Source: JAOBAU01 sp034667465
Lineage (GTDB): Bacteria; Acidobacteriota; Thermoanaerobaculia; Gp7-AA8
Assembly: GCA_034667465.1 (NCBI GenBank)
Contig: JAXDJV010000021.1
Location: 1-64,000, forward strand
Direction: 5' to 3'
Length of the DNA stretch: 64,000 nt
In this document: piece after piece, positions 16,465 to 25,938 of the stretch
How positions within the stretch are numbered: position 1 is the stretch's first letter
How the letters are laid out: every line of letters begins with the position of its first letter
Notes under the pieces: generated by a model
Databases searched by the model: none
Told to the model about the DNA's origin: nothing
What the model saw: the letters and a program-made list of their open reading frames with translations, nothing else
Position numbers and translations under genes: made by a program

Positions 16465-17949
16465 TTACAGCTTCGCGCCGGGAATCAATCCGAGCGGCCG
16501 CGCACGCAGCCGCTCGACCACATCCTCCCATCCGAGCTCCGCGCAAAGCGCGAGCTGATACGCACGCGCGAGCCGGTCAACCCAGCGCCGTGCGTTGCGC
16601 TCCTCAAGGTTTTCGAGCTCGCGGGACAATGTCTCAGCCGTCGCCCCGCCGATCCGCGCCAGCATCGGCTCATGCGCGCGTTCCTTCTGCGCGGCGCGCA
16701 TCGTGTCGAGCACGAGGATGTTCGTCGTCCCTTCCCAGATCGGCAGCACCTGTGCGTCGCGCAGGAGCCGCGGCATCACGTGCTCTTCGATGTAGCCGTT
16801 CCCGCCGATCAACTCCATCGACTCGGAGACGCACGGAACCGCCAGCTTTCCCGTCACCGCTTTCGCAATCGGCGTGAGGATGCGCAACCGAAGCGCCGCC
16901 GCCGCATCGCCCGCATCCGCGGCGCGCAAGGCATCGACCGCGTCGAACGTCAGCGCGAGCGCCGCGGCGTGCTCGGCTTCGAGATCGCGCAACGTCTCCT
17001 GCGCGAGCGGATGCTCCGTCACCGCGCGACCGAATGCGCGTCGCCGCTCGGCATACCAGCGCGCTTCGTGCACCGCGCGTCCGATCACAGCGACCGACGC
17101 AACCGCGTTGTACAGCCGCGACAGATTGAGCATCTCCGCCATCGCACGAAAGCCCCCGATCTCCTCGGCGACTGCATCGCGCAGCATCACTTCGCCGGTC
17201 GGCATCGAGCGAACACCGAGTTTCTCTTTCAGCCGTTCGATGACGACGCCGTCGTTGCCGCGAGTGAGCATCAGAAACGTACGCAGTCCGCGCGTTCCTT
17301 CGGCAGCACCTTCGGGTCGCGCCGTCACCAGCACCGCTTCCGCGTCGACGTTCGAGCAGAACCACTTCTGTCCGTTCAAGCGCCACGAGCCGTCCGCGTC
17401 GCGACGGGCGGTCGTCTCGTTCGCGCCGACGTCCGAGCCGCCGGCGCGCTCGGTGAGAAACATCCCGCCAGTCCAGAGCGACGCGCGATCGGTCGCCGTC
17501 AGACGCGGGACGACGCGCGCGATTTGATCCTGCGTTCCATGACGCGAGATCACCCGCGCGACACCGTCGGTCATGCAGAGCGGGCAGTACAAACCCGCCT
17601 CAGCCATCGCGAAGAGATAGCCGAGCGCATAGCCGATGAACGGCGACTCGCCGCGATGCTCGTGGTCGCGATACTTCATCGCGATCATTCCCGAGCCGTA
17701 CGCGATCTCTTCCATCTGCCGATACGACGGGTGGTACTCGACGACGTTGCCGCGCAGCCGCGGCGATTCGCGATCGGCCGTCCACGCGAGCGGCGATACT
17801 TCGCGCGCGGCGCGCAAGCCCATCGACTGCAGCTGCGGTTCGGCCCACGCGTACGCGGCCGGCGTCAGATAGCGCGAACAGAGCGCGCGGAATCGCGGCG
17901 AGGCATCCCAGAAGGAAACGTCGGGCGGCTCGGGGATGTGCGCGGACAT
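16465..17949 (-). CDS. Acyl-CoA dehydrogenase, AidB-like
   Basis: The 494-residue flavoprotein has the acyl-CoA dehydrogenase signature GMFLTERAGGSDVGANET (around residue 164) and the C-terminal GGNGYIEEHVMPRLLRDAQVLPIWEGTTNI. The N-terminal extension with PAAYAWAEPQLQSMGLRAA and the long C-terminal helical part are typical of the AidB branch, whose members act on branched acyl-CoAs or respond to alkylation damage. It lies downstream of the E1 alpha/beta pair on the same strand, separated by a repeat, which would fit branched-chain oxoacid breakdown. Substrate is inference. Confidence 0.87.
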   Translation of the reverse strand: MSAHIPEPPDVSFWDASPRFRALCSRYLTPAAYAWAEPQLQSMGLRAAREVSPLAWTADRESPRLRGNVVEYHPSYRQMEEIAYGSGMIAMKYRDHEHRGESPFIGYALGYLFAMAEAGLYCPLCMTDGVARVISRHGTQDQIARVVPRLTATDRASLWTGGMFLTERAGGSDVGANETTARRDADGSWRLNGQKWFCSNVDAEAVLVTARPEGAAEGTRGLRTFLMLTRGNDGVVIERLKEKLGVRSMPTGEVMLRDAVAEEIGGFRAMAEMLNLSRLYNAVASVAVIGRAVHEARWYAERRRAFGRAVTEHPLAQETLRDLEAEHAAALALTFDAVDALRAADAGDAAAALRLRILTPIAKAVTGKLAVPCVSESMELIGGNGYIEEHVMPRLLRDAQVLPIWEGTTNILVLDTMRAAQKERAHEPMLARIGGATAETLSRELENLEERNARRWVDRLARAYQLALCAELGWEDVVERLRARPLGLIPGAKL

Positions 17950-17975
17950 GCGCGGGATGATAGCGCCGCGTGCAT

Positions 17976-18057
17976 GTCATCCCGAGCGAGAGCGAGGGAT
18001 CTGGCGGACGGGCGGCGCGCTGCCGCCCACCCGGTCCCTCGCTCCGCTCGGGATGAC
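17976..18057. repeat. GTCATCCCGAGC-type palindrome (family B, copy 1)
   Basis: Ends GTCATCCCGAGCGAGAGCGA and CTCCGCTCGGGATGAC are inverted copies with GGGATC/GGTCCC next inside and a GC-rich loop. It lies between the acyl-CoA dehydrogenase start and the E1 beta stop, one base from the latter. Related copies are at 32910, 48181, 51412 and 54200. Confidence 0.85.
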
Positions 18058-18058
18058 G

Positions 18059-19027
18059 TTAGTTCGCGAGCTGCTTCACCACCGCCTCGACGATCGCATC
18101 CGCCCCCGGCGCGAACGCCGCTTCGAGCGGGAACGACGCGGGCGACGGCGCGTCGGGGCCGGTCAAACGAACCACCGGCGCGCGCAGCGACGAGAACGCT
18201 TTCTCCGCGATGATCGCCGCCAGCTCGGCGCCGACGCCGCACGGCGCGGCCGCTTCATGCACGAGTACCGCGCGTCCCGTTTTGCGCACCGACGCGAGCA
18301 CCGTCGCTTCATCGAGCGGCTTGAGCGAACGAAGATCGATCACTTCCGCGGAGATCCCGTTCTCTTCGAGCGTCGACGCGGCGGCGACGCAGCTGTAGAC
18401 CGTCTTGCCGTACGTCACCAGAGTCACGTCGGCCCCTTCGCGCACGATGCTCGCCCTGCCGATCGGCACGACATGCTCGCCAAGCGGCACTTCGCCCGGC
18501 GTGTGCAGCAGGCCGATGTCGGCGAAGAACATCACCGGATTGTCGTCGCGGATCGCGCTCTTCAGCAGCCCTTTGAAATCGGCGGCGTTCGACGGCATCA
18601 CGACCTTCAATCCCGGCGAGTGGACGAACCACGCTTCGTTGTTGTGATTGTGCTGCGCGCCGACCGCCCAGCCGCTGCCGGTCCGCGCGATCGTCACCAT
18701 CGGAAACGAGAACTGGCCGCCGGAGATGTAGCGCAGCTTGCCGGCGCTGTTCACGATCTCTTCCATCGCGAACGTAAGAAACGGCGCGAACAGCAGATCG
18801 ATCACCGGCCTGAGTCCCGTGGCCGCCGCGCCGGCCGCCGTTCCGGCGATGATTCCTTCCGCGAGCGGCGTGTTGCGCACGCGCTGCGCGCCGAACTCCT
18901 GCGCCAGCGCGTAACCCTTCGTCGCCACCCCTTCACCGAACGTGATCACGGTTGCATCGCGGCGCATCTCTTCCGCCAGCGCTTCCGCCATCGCGGCATC
19001 GGGCGTCATGGTCGTCATCGTCGTCAT
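18059..19027 (-). CDS. 2-oxoacid dehydrogenase E1 component, beta subunit
   Basis: The 322-residue protein has the E1 beta pattern: EEMRRDATVITFGEGVATKGYA, NTPLAEGIIAGTAAGAAATGLRPV, a long segment with LVTYGKTVYSCVAAA and AEVIDLRSLKPLDEATV. With the alpha subunit it decarboxylates a 2-oxoacid using thiamine diphosphate. ATG 19027 is chosen because GAGGAG lies six bases before it; an upstream ATG at 19051 is less likely. E2 and E3 genes are not nearby. Pyruvate, acetoin or branched-chain oxoacids are all possible substrates. Confidence 0.88.
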   Translation of the reverse strand: MTTMTTMTPDAAMAEALAEEMRRDATVITFGEGVATKGYALAQEFGAQRVRNTPLAEGIIAGTAAGAAATGLRPVIDLLFAPFLTFAMEEIVNSAGKLRYISGGQFSFPMVTIARTGSGWAVGAQHNHNNEAWFVHSPGLKVVMPSNAADFKGLLKSAIRDDNPVMFFADIGLLHTPGEVPLGEHVVPIGRASIVREGADVTLVTYGKTVYSCVAAASTLEENGISAEVIDLRSLKPLDEATVLASVRKTGRAVLVHEAAAPCGVGAELAAIIAEKAFSSLRAPVVRLTGPDAPSPASFPLEAAFAPGADAIVEAVVKQLAN

Positions 19028-19037
19028 TGCGTTCTCC

Positions 19038-20006
19038 TCATGCGTAGACATTGGTAGTCAGCTCCTCGAAGCTCGGATACGGCGACTTCATCGCGAACTG
19101 CGCCGCGTCTTCGATGCGCGCACGAACGCGCGACTTCATCGCGTCGAGCTCCGCCGGCGTGATGGCGTGCTCAGCGAGCAGACGCTGCTCGTACGTCGCG
19201 ATCGGATCGCGCTCCTTCCACGACTGCAGCTCCGCCGGATCGACGTACGTCGCCGGATCGGGCTCCATGTGGCCGCGCAGACGATAGGTGTACGTCTCGA
19301 GCAGGAACGGCTTGCGCGAGCCGCGCACGTACGCGACCGCATCCTTCGCCGCGGCCGTCACCGCATCGACGTCGTTGCCGTCGACGGTCAGCGACTTCAC
19401 GCCGTACGACGCGCCCCACGTGCTGATGTGATCGGCGAGCATCGTCTCTTTGCGATGGACGAACGCCTGCCACTGATTGTTCTCGCAGACGTACAGCACC
19501 GGCAGGTTCCACACCGCCGCGAGATTGATCGACTCGTGAAAGACGCCTTCCGTCGCGGCGCCGTCGCCGAAGAAGACGACGACGATTCCTTCGCCGCCGA
19601 GCATCTGGCGCGACAGCGCGACGCCGGGCGCGAGCGACAACTCGCCGCCGACGATCGTCGACGTCAGCACGACGCCGAGCTCTTTCACCGAGATGTGCAG
19701 GCTGCCGCTTTTGCCGCCGCAGTAACCGGTCGATTTGCCGAGGATCTCGGCGAGGATGCGACGCGGATCGGCGCCGCGCGCGAGCAGATGGCCGGCGCTG
19801 CGATGGTTGGTCAGGATCTGGTCGCGCCAGTCGAGCGCGTTCATGACGCCGACGGCCGATGCTTCCTGGCCGATCGACGTACACATCGACGGAGACTTGC
19901 CGGCGGCGTTGAGCGCGGCCGACTGCTCTTCGAATGCGCGGATGAGCAGCATCGCTTCGAGCGACTGCGCCACGCGCGGTTCAACAGCAACTTCGAAAGT
20001 GGTCAT
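19038..20006 (-). CDS. 2-oxoacid dehydrogenase E1 component, alpha subunit
   Basis: The 322-residue protein shows the thiamine-diphosphate motif GDGAATEGVFHESINLAAVWNLP with the terminal NNQW (about residues 147-180), and the family's RSAGHLLARGAD and CGGKSGSLHI. The N-terminus LLIRAFEEQSAALNAAGK is typical of the pyruvate/acetoin type. It lies ten bases upstream of the beta-subunit start, so they form an operon. Together they would make the E1 heterotetramer in the cytoplasm. The identity of the oxoacid cannot be read from the sequence. Confidence 0.9.
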   Translation of the reverse strand: MTTFEVAVEPRVAQSLEAMLLIRAFEEQSAALNAAGKSPSMCTSIGQEASAVGVMNALDWRDQILTNHRSAGHLLARGADPRRILAEILGKSTGYCGGKSGSLHISVKELGVVLTSTIVGGELSLAPGVALSRQMLGGEGIVVVFFGDGAATEGVFHESINLAAVWNLPVLYVCENNQWQAFVHRKETMLADHISTWGASYGVKSLTVDGNDVDAVTAAAKDAVAYVRGSRKPFLLETYTYRLRGHMEPDPATYVDPAELQSWKERDPIATYEQRLLAEHAITPAELDAMKSRVRARIEDAAQFAMKSPYPSFEELTTNVYA

Positions 20007-20030
20007 TGGTGATTTCTCCTTGAATTGATT

Positions 20031-21323
20031 TCAGGCACTGACGGCAAGCGGTTCCTGTTGCGTGAGTTCTTCGAGCAGATCGGCGGCACGCACCGGCGCG
20101 TCGAGTCCCGCCATCTCGTGGCGGATCGACGAGGCGCGGATCGCGTACGACGGATTGGTGAGCACGCGCGTGACGGCATCACGGACCTGTGTTTCGGTCG
20201 GCACGAGCTCCTTCAATCCGACGCCGACGCGCGACCAGTTGATGCGATTGATGAGCTCCGGTTTCTCTTCTGTCTTTCCGATGGCGACGATCGGTACGCC
20301 ATGCGCGAGCGCGATCTGCACCGAGCCGAAGCCGCCGTTCGTCACGAGGACGTCGACCTTCGGCATCAGCTTCGCGTACGGGATGAAGCGCTCGACGCGA
20401 ACGTTGTCCGGCAGCGGCTCGATCTCGACGTCGCCCGGCGGGCGGCTGCCGGTCGTCACGACGACGAGCACGTCTTCGCCGGCAAGCGCGCGAATCGCGG
20501 GACGGATCAGCTGGTCGTAATCGTTGTTGATCGTTCCCTGGGTGATGAGCACGACCTGACGTCCGACGAGATCGCCCCACCACGACGGCGGCATCCAGTC
20601 GGACGGAACCGGCGGGATCGTCGCGCCGATGAATCGCAGCTGCGGCGGCATGTCGGTGCGCGGGTACTCGAACGTCGCCACACTCCCCTGCAGAATCAGA
20701 TCGGCGCGGCGAATGAAGTCGAAGACGCCGCCGCCGTAGTACGACAGGCCGAGCTCGCGGCGAACGACTTCGAGATGTTTCGCCGCCGCGCGAAAGATGA
20801 TGCGGTCGTTGATCCACGTCAGCAGGCGGTTGCGCAGGCGGCCGATCGGCGACGACGACGGCATCAGCGCCAGGCCGAACGGCGCGGTGTCGCGGCTCGA
20901 GAACGCCGGAACCGTGACGCCGTAAACCGCCCACTGCAGGCCGAAGCGTTCCTGAATCGTCGCGGCCGCAACGGAGGCGTTGTCGCCGACGATGACCTCG
21001 GCCGGCTCGCGCTCGAGCTCTTCAACGAGATCGGCGAACTGAAGGCGCACCGAGTCGATGAAGATGTGCTTCACATCCCACTGGATCTGTGCCAGTCCCG
21101 ACGACGGCCGCTCCGGATAAAGCTCGGAGAGGCGCGTCTCGTCGATCGGCGTGGCGCGCCGGAACGGCACGAATCGCGCGCCGGTGCTTTCGATCGCACG
21201 CCTGAAGCGATGCGTCGAATACCACCGCACGTCGTGGCCGCGTGCGACGAGCTCGCGCGCGATCGGCAATCCCGGATTCACGTGGCCGGTGACCGGGAAC
21301 GAGGCAAAGAGAAACTTCGTCAT
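20031..21323 (-). CDS. Family 1 (MGT/UGT-type) glycosyltransferase
   Basis: The 430-residue protein opens with FLFASFPVTGHVNPGLPIARELVARGH, the acceptor-side motif of GT1 enzymes, and has in the C-terminal half VLITQGTINNDYDQLI and VDVLVTNGGFGSVQIALAHGVPIVAIG, the nucleotide-sugar binding motif of macrolide-type glycosyltransferases. It is predicted to glycosylate a small hydrophobic molecule in the cytoplasm. It lies between a cytochrome c gene (13 bases upstream) and E1 alpha (24 bases downstream), all in one direction. Confidence 0.85.
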   Translation of the reverse strand: MTKFLFASFPVTGHVNPGLPIARELVARGHDVRWYSTHRFRRAIESTGARFVPFRRATPIDETRLSELYPERPSSGLAQIQWDVKHIFIDSVRLQFADLVEELEREPAEVIVGDNASVAAATIQERFGLQWAVYGVTVPAFSSRDTAPFGLALMPSSSPIGRLRNRLLTWINDRIIFRAAAKHLEVVRRELGLSYYGGGVFDFIRRADLILQGSVATFEYPRTDMPPQLRFIGATIPPVPSDWMPPSWWGDLVGRQVVLITQGTINNDYDQLIRPAIRALAGEDVLVVVTTGSRPPGDVEIEPLPDNVRVERFIPYAKLMPKVDVLVTNGGFGSVQIALAHGVPIVAIGKTEEKPELINRINWSRVGVGLKELVPTETQVRDAVTRVLTNPSYAIRASSIRHEMAGLDAPVRAADLLEELTQQEPLAVSA

Positions 21324-21335
21324 GACGAGACCTTT

Positions 21336-21944
21336 TTATTTTTTTGAAGCGACCGGAACCGGCGCCGGCGGTGGCGGCGCGATGATCGGATCCGGGACTT
21401 CGTTGTGGATCGGCTTGATCGTGCGCAGGTACGCGTAGATCGACTTGAGATCCTCATCCGGGAGCGTGTTCAGGTTCTGCCACGGCATCGGCGGCAGGAT
21501 CGGACGCGACACGCCCATGTGGCGGCCGGTGCGGATCGTCTTGATGAACATCGCCTCGGTCCAGATGCCGAGGCCGGTCACCTGATCGGGCGTGAGGTTG
21601 CGCGTGTAGCTGACGCCCCACGGTCCGGCGAACGCGGTGTTCGTACCGGCGGCCGACCAGACCCACGGTCCATTCAGCTTCGGCGCCGGCGGCATCACCA
21701 GTTGCGCGGGATGTCCGGAGAGCGCGCGGCTCATGTCCGGCTCGGGACCGTTGGCGCCCATCTTCAGCGGCGTGTGGCAGTCGTGGCATCCGCCGAAGTT
21801 GACGAGCGCGCGTCCGCGTTCGACGCGTGTGGCAAAAGTCTGCTGCGGGGCCGACGCGGTCTTTGCAGCAGCGAGCTGGCGCTCGACGCCGGCGAACATC
21901 AGCGCCATCGCAGCAACGACGACAAGACTCAGAATCCGTTTCAT
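21336..21944 (-). CDS. Periplasmic mono-heme cytochrome c
   Basis: Start MKRILSLVVVAAMALMFAG (ATG 21944) gives a signal peptide; ATG 21956 is the alternative. The heme motif GGCHDCHTP (CxxCH) lies near residue 53, and RPILPPMPWQNL, near residue 150, contains a candidate axial methionine. After the heme domain there is a Pro-rich tail. The protein is about 200 residues and likely carries electrons in the periplasm. It lies just downstream of the AfsR-like regulator and just upstream of the GT1 gene. Confidence 0.85.
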   Translation of the reverse strand: MKRILSLVVVAAMALMFAGVERQLAAAKTASAPQQTFATRVERGRALVNFGGCHDCHTPLKMGANGPEPDMSRALSGHPAQLVMPPAPKLNGPWVWSAAGTNTAFAGPWGVSYTRNLTPDQVTGLGIWTEAMFIKTIRTGRHMGVSRPILPPMPWQNLNTLPDEDLKSIYAYLRTIKPIHNEVPDPIIAPPPPAPVPVASKK

Positions 21945-21973
21945 CAGTTCCTCCATCGATATCCGTGGAGCAA

Positions 21974-22016
21974 CTTACGAAGCGGTGATTACGAAGTGCT
22001 TACTGAAACCGCTTAC
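21974..22016. promoter_or_regulatory. Repeated TTAC motifs before the cytochrome c gene, possible operator
   Basis: Four TTAC motifs start at 21975, 21989, 22000 and 22013, and AAGCGGT (21980-21986) is inverted as ACCGCTT (22008-22014). They occupy the only gap between the SARP/AfsR-like regulator and cytochrome c. Direct repeats of about 11 bases are typical of SARP binding sites, but here the spacing is irregular, so the call is weak. Confidence 0.25.
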
Positions 22017-22026
22017 CGCGGCCGGT

Positions 22027-24813
22027 CTACAGCTGTCCGTTCAGAATTTGCGCGTGTAAACGGGCGGTCGCAGGGTCGGGCTGCGTGTCGAGCAGACGGC
22101 GGAGAGAATCAGACAGGCGCCGGTACGCGCGCGTCGCGCCGGTCGTATCGCCCTGTTTCGCGAGGACGATCATCAATCCGCGGCACGCGTCCTCATCCAG
22201 CGCGTCGACCGCAAACAACTTCTCATACGCCTCGGTGGCCGCACGCAGATCGCCGGCTTCCGTCTTCTGCCGCGCCAGGGCGGCGAGCGCGCCGGCGTAT
22301 TCGTTCTTCAGCCGGTCGCGAACGTCATCCGCCCACTCGCCGGCCATCGAATTCGCGAAGAAATCTCCGCGATATGCAGCGATGGCCTGTTCGAAACGCT
22401 TCGCTCGAACGTCGCGCTGGAACGTGTCGACGTCGAACGCCACATCTTTCGCGACGGAGTACGTATCGCCCTGCACGCTGATCCAGTCGCCTTCGCCGAG
22501 AACCTTGCGAAGGCGATGCAGCGTGACGTGAAAGTTGTTGCGGAGCCGCGACGCGTCGGCGTCGGGCCAGAGTGCGCCGCCGATCTGTTCTTTCGTCGCG
22601 CCGCGATTGCAGAGGAGGAAGAGCAGCAGTTCGCGCGCACGCAGCGAGAGTGATGAGACGTCGACCTGCGCGCCGTCGCGAATCACTTGGAGCGCACCGA
22701 GCGCGCGAATGACGAGCGGCGGTGCAGCGGACGATTGCGCGATCGTCGTCGCCGTCCCGAGCTGTGCACGAACGAGCGCGATGATCGCTTCGTGACTCAT
22801 CGACGCACCCGACGCGAGCACGACGCGCAGCCGTTCGTCGCTGAGGGCGTTCTGAATTCGTTCGTCCGCCTCGGCCTGCAGTTGCGCGTTGTGCACAGCG
22901 CGCGCGCCGAGTTGCAGCCACGCGGCGGACGCCGCGGCGAGGAGTCGCGTGCCGACTTCGAGCTCGTCGCGATGCAGGAGCAGCAGCGCGACCCCTTCGA
23001 CGACGTGCGTCAATCCCCAGCGATCGTCGATCTCGACGAAGACGTCGAGCGCGCGGCGGAAAACTGTGATCGCTTCGTCGTAACGTTCCTGTCGAATGCA
23101 GACGAATCCGAGGAGCGCGGACGGGTGGCCGATGGCCGGCTTGTTGTTGATGGCGATCCCGATCTGCGCTCCTTCTTCGAACGCTGTGCGGGCGGTCGGA
23201 TAGTCGCCGCGAAGCAGCGCAGCCGCGCCGATCCAGTGGAGGTTCATGGCGACGATGACACCGCCATGCGCACGCGCGGCGACGAGCGCGTCGGCGAACG
23301 TCCGCTGCGACGCGATTTCATCGCCGTCGCCGAACGCCTGCGCGATCGCGAGGAGCATCCGCGCCATCGCGCGGACGCGGAGGTTTTCATCGTTGCCGAG
23401 CACCGCGGCCGCTTCGTCGACGATCGGATGGAGCGACTGCCAGTCGGCCTGCCAGACCGCGGCGTTCGCGGCCGCGATCAGCGCGTGCGCACGCACTTTC
23501 ACATCGACGCCGGAGGAACGCGCGAGCGCGGTGTTGATGCGACGCCGCGCTTCGTCGAACTGCCCGCGCGCGAACCAGTACCAGTCGAGCGCGTAGACGA
23601 GTCGCAGCTCCATTTCGAAGCGCGAAGGATCTTCGTCCGCCCATTCGAAGACGGCGCGAATGTTCGCGATCTCGTCGTCGATGCGAATCATCGTCGCCGG
23701 ATCGCTCGCTCCGGCGAACAGCAGCGGCTCGGCGGCTTCGGCGAGCGCGAAGAAGTAGCGCGCGTGCGCCTCGCGAAAATGCTCGAACTCGCGCGCGACC
23801 GCGAGCTTCTCCGCCGCGAACTGCCGAACGGTTTCGAGCAGCCGGTAGCGCGCCTTCGCGGCGGTGCGATCGCAAACGACCAGCGATTTGTCGACGAGCG
23901 CGGAAAGAAGATCGAGGACGGAGTCGGCGGGCAGCAGCTCATCGCCGCAGATCGCTTCCGCCGCTTCGAGCGCGAAGTCCGAATGAAAGACGGCGAGGCG
24001 GCGGAAGAGAATCTGTTCCTCGCCGCACAGCAGCCGAAAACTCCAGTCGATCGTCTCGCGGATCGTGCGATGACGCGGAAGCGTGCGCGAGCCGGACGAA
24101 AGGATGCGGAAGGCGTCGTTGAGACGCTCCGCGATCTGCCAGACGGCGAGCACTTTCACGCGCGCGGCGGCGAGCTCGATCGCGAGCGGGATGCCGTCGA
24201 GCCGCGAACAGATGATCTCGACAGCGTGCGTGTTGTGCGCTTCGAGCGCGAACACCGGCAGCACGGCGCGGGCGCGCTCGGCGAAGAGCTGCACGGCATC
24301 GGGATTGGCGAGCGGCGGTACGAGCCACGTCGTCTCGCCGGCGACGCCGAGCGGCTCACGCGACGTCGCGAGAATCGTCGTCTCGGGACAGCTGCGAAGA
24401 ATGCGCTCGGCGATGACCGCGCAGTCGTCGATGAGGTGCTCGCAGTTGTCGAGGACGAGCAACGTCGCTCCTTCGCGCAGAACGTCGATGCTCTCTTCGA
24501 GCGGCTCGCGCGCGCCGGCGGGACGGACCAGCAGCGCGTTGGCGATCTGCTGCGCGATCAGCTCGCCATCGCTGAGCGGCGCGAGCTCGACCCACACCGC
24601 CCGCCCGCCCCCGTCCGCGACGCGATGCGCGAGCTCGAGAGCGAGTCGCGTTTTCCCGCTGCCGCCCGCGCCGGTGAGCGTGACCAGCCGCGCGGAATCG
24701 AGCAGCGGGAGCGTCTCGTCGATTGCGCCGGCCCGCCCGAGGAGCGGCGTGAGCGGCTCGGGGAGCGGCTCGACGCGCCGCGGCTGCGCCGTCGCGGAGC
24801 GGGAAGAGGGCAT
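22027..24813 (-). CDS. AfsR/SARP-like regulator: ATPase - TPR - winged helix/BTAD
   Basis: This 928-residue protein begins with a STAND-type ATPase: Walker A GAGGSGKT (about 48-55), Walker B ATLLVLDNCEHL and the sensor motif ILATSREPL. A middle TPR-rich region follows (about 330-660). The C-terminus holds an OmpR-like winged helix (LSLRARELLLFLLCNRGATKEQI) and a BTAD domain (AIAAYRGDFFANSMAGEWADDVRD). Streptomyces AfsR has the DNA-binding and BTAD part first, so the order here is inverted. It is probably a signal-responsive transcription regulator. Start MPSSRSATAQ (24813) is chosen; ATG 24852 is possible. Confidence 0.85.
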   Translation of the reverse strand: MPSSRSATAQPRRVEPLPEPLTPLLGRAGAIDETLPLLDSARLVTLTGAGGSGKTRLALELAHRVADGGGRAVWVELAPLSDGELIAQQIANALLVRPAGAREPLEESIDVLREGATLLVLDNCEHLIDDCAVIAERILRSCPETTILATSREPLGVAGETTWLVPPLANPDAVQLFAERARAVLPVFALEAHNTHAVEIICSRLDGIPLAIELAAARVKVLAVWQIAERLNDAFRILSSGSRTLPRHRTIRETIDWSFRLLCGEEQILFRRLAVFHSDFALEAAEAICGDELLPADSVLDLLSALVDKSLVVCDRTAAKARYRLLETVRQFAAEKLAVAREFEHFREAHARYFFALAEAAEPLLFAGASDPATMIRIDDEIANIRAVFEWADEDPSRFEMELRLVYALDWYWFARGQFDEARRRINTALARSSGVDVKVRAHALIAAANAAVWQADWQSLHPIVDEAAAVLGNDENLRVRAMARMLLAIAQAFGDGDEIASQRTFADALVAARAHGGVIVAMNLHWIGAAALLRGDYPTARTAFEEGAQIGIAINNKPAIGHPSALLGFVCIRQERYDEAITVFRRALDVFVEIDDRWGLTHVVEGVALLLLHRDELEVGTRLLAAASAAWLQLGARAVHNAQLQAEADERIQNALSDERLRVVLASGASMSHEAIIALVRAQLGTATTIAQSSAAPPLVIRALGALQVIRDGAQVDVSSLSLRARELLLFLLCNRGATKEQIGGALWPDADASRLRNNFHVTLHRLRKVLGEGDWISVQGDTYSVAKDVAFDVDTFQRDVRAKRFEQAIAAYRGDFFANSMAGEWADDVRDRLKNEYAGALAALARQKTEAGDLRAATEAYEKLFAVDALDEDACRGLMIVLAKQGDTTGATRAYRRLSDSLRRLLDTQPDPATARLHAQILNGQL

Positions 24814-24953
24814 ATCGCCGCGATGATGCGGGATCGCGGCTGAGGACGTCAATTATTGCGGCGCGATACGATTCGCGCGCCCGCGCGCAGCGGCAGACGG
24901 AAACGTTCGCGCTCGCACCGCTCGTACCGCCGACACCACAGGCGTCCCGGCGC

Positions 24954-25933
24954 ATGGAGCGAAAACGTTGCCGATGTTCATCGCCTCACCAGCACCTCAT
25001 GCACTACGCCGGCCTCGCGCGGCTGCGCGTATCGCTGACCGGTTCCATAGACGGTCAGATCGAAGACGGTGCATACGACAAAAGAACCGCCGGCTGGTTC
25101 GCCGGGATCAAAAATGGACGCGCAATCTTCGGCGTCATGGCGCACGAAGTCGCACATGACGGGCGCAACGAGAGGCATTGCGTCGCCGGCGCTCGCGAGC
25201 GCGAAGAACTTCTCACCGATCTCACCACCATCTACCTCGGCTTCGGCGTGCTGTCGACGAACAGCACCGATCGCTATCGATCGAGCGGCGGCTACGGCTA
25301 CACGAGCTGGTCGGTGTCATCGGTCGGCTATCTCCCGCCGAATGCGATGGCGTGGCTGCTCGCGCTGCAGGCGACCGCGCGCGACGATCGCGACGAACAG
25401 CGCGCCATCGAACGTCACCTCGAGCCGAATCAGAAAGCGTGCTTTCGCGCGGCGATGAGCGAGCTCGCGAACGAGGCGTCATGGATTGAAGCGCTCCGCC
25501 TGCCGCCACGCGACACGTGGCCGGCGCGTGCGCCGCTCACTCCGGCGACGATCGTCGAACCGGACGAGGATGAAGTCGCGGAGCCGCCGTCATGCGAGCG
25601 GAATCGCGGGCGAACGATCCGGCGCCTCGCCGGAACGAGCTGGGTCCGGATTGGCCTTGTCGGCCTCGACGGCGGCGCAGCGATCGGCGCGGTCTTCTCG
25701 CCGCAGTTCTTCAGCGAACGGCAACGCCTTGGGTGAGCTTCGCGCCAATCGTGATTGGCGTGATCGCATCGACGATCTGGTTCGCGCAACGCGATTCGTC
25801 TGCGGAACCGCTCGTGCAAGGAACCGTCAAAGAAAGCGATACTCGTTTGTCCTGGCTTCGGGCGCAACGGTTGCTCCCGTTCTCACCCGGCACCGGCTGC
25901 GCAAAAGGATGGACGCGATCCGCGAGCCGGTGA
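24954..25933 (+). pseudogene. HExxH protein gene, probably frameshifted near 25715
   Basis: Frame one (24954-25736) encodes GWFAGIKNGRAIFGV, the metal-binding-like HEVAH, ELLTDLTTIYLGFGVL and GYLPPNAMAWLLALQ, which I recognise as a widespread uncharacterised HExxH family. Its end loses coherence after a hydrophobic segment. A second frame then continues with a clear membrane span (VSFAPIVIGVIASTIWF) up to 25933. The simplest reading is one gene with a frameshift around 25700-25720. A short deletion just before HEVAH and no convincing N-terminus (the region upstream of 24954 is open but lacks a good start) support decay. Confidence 0.55.
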
Positions 25934-25938
25934 TCCGT

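Noticed and set aside
22687..24843. 718-codon open frame on the plus strand opposite the AfsR-like gene
   Set aside because: It is Arg/Glu-rich antisense of a clearly coding gene; high GC produces such frames.
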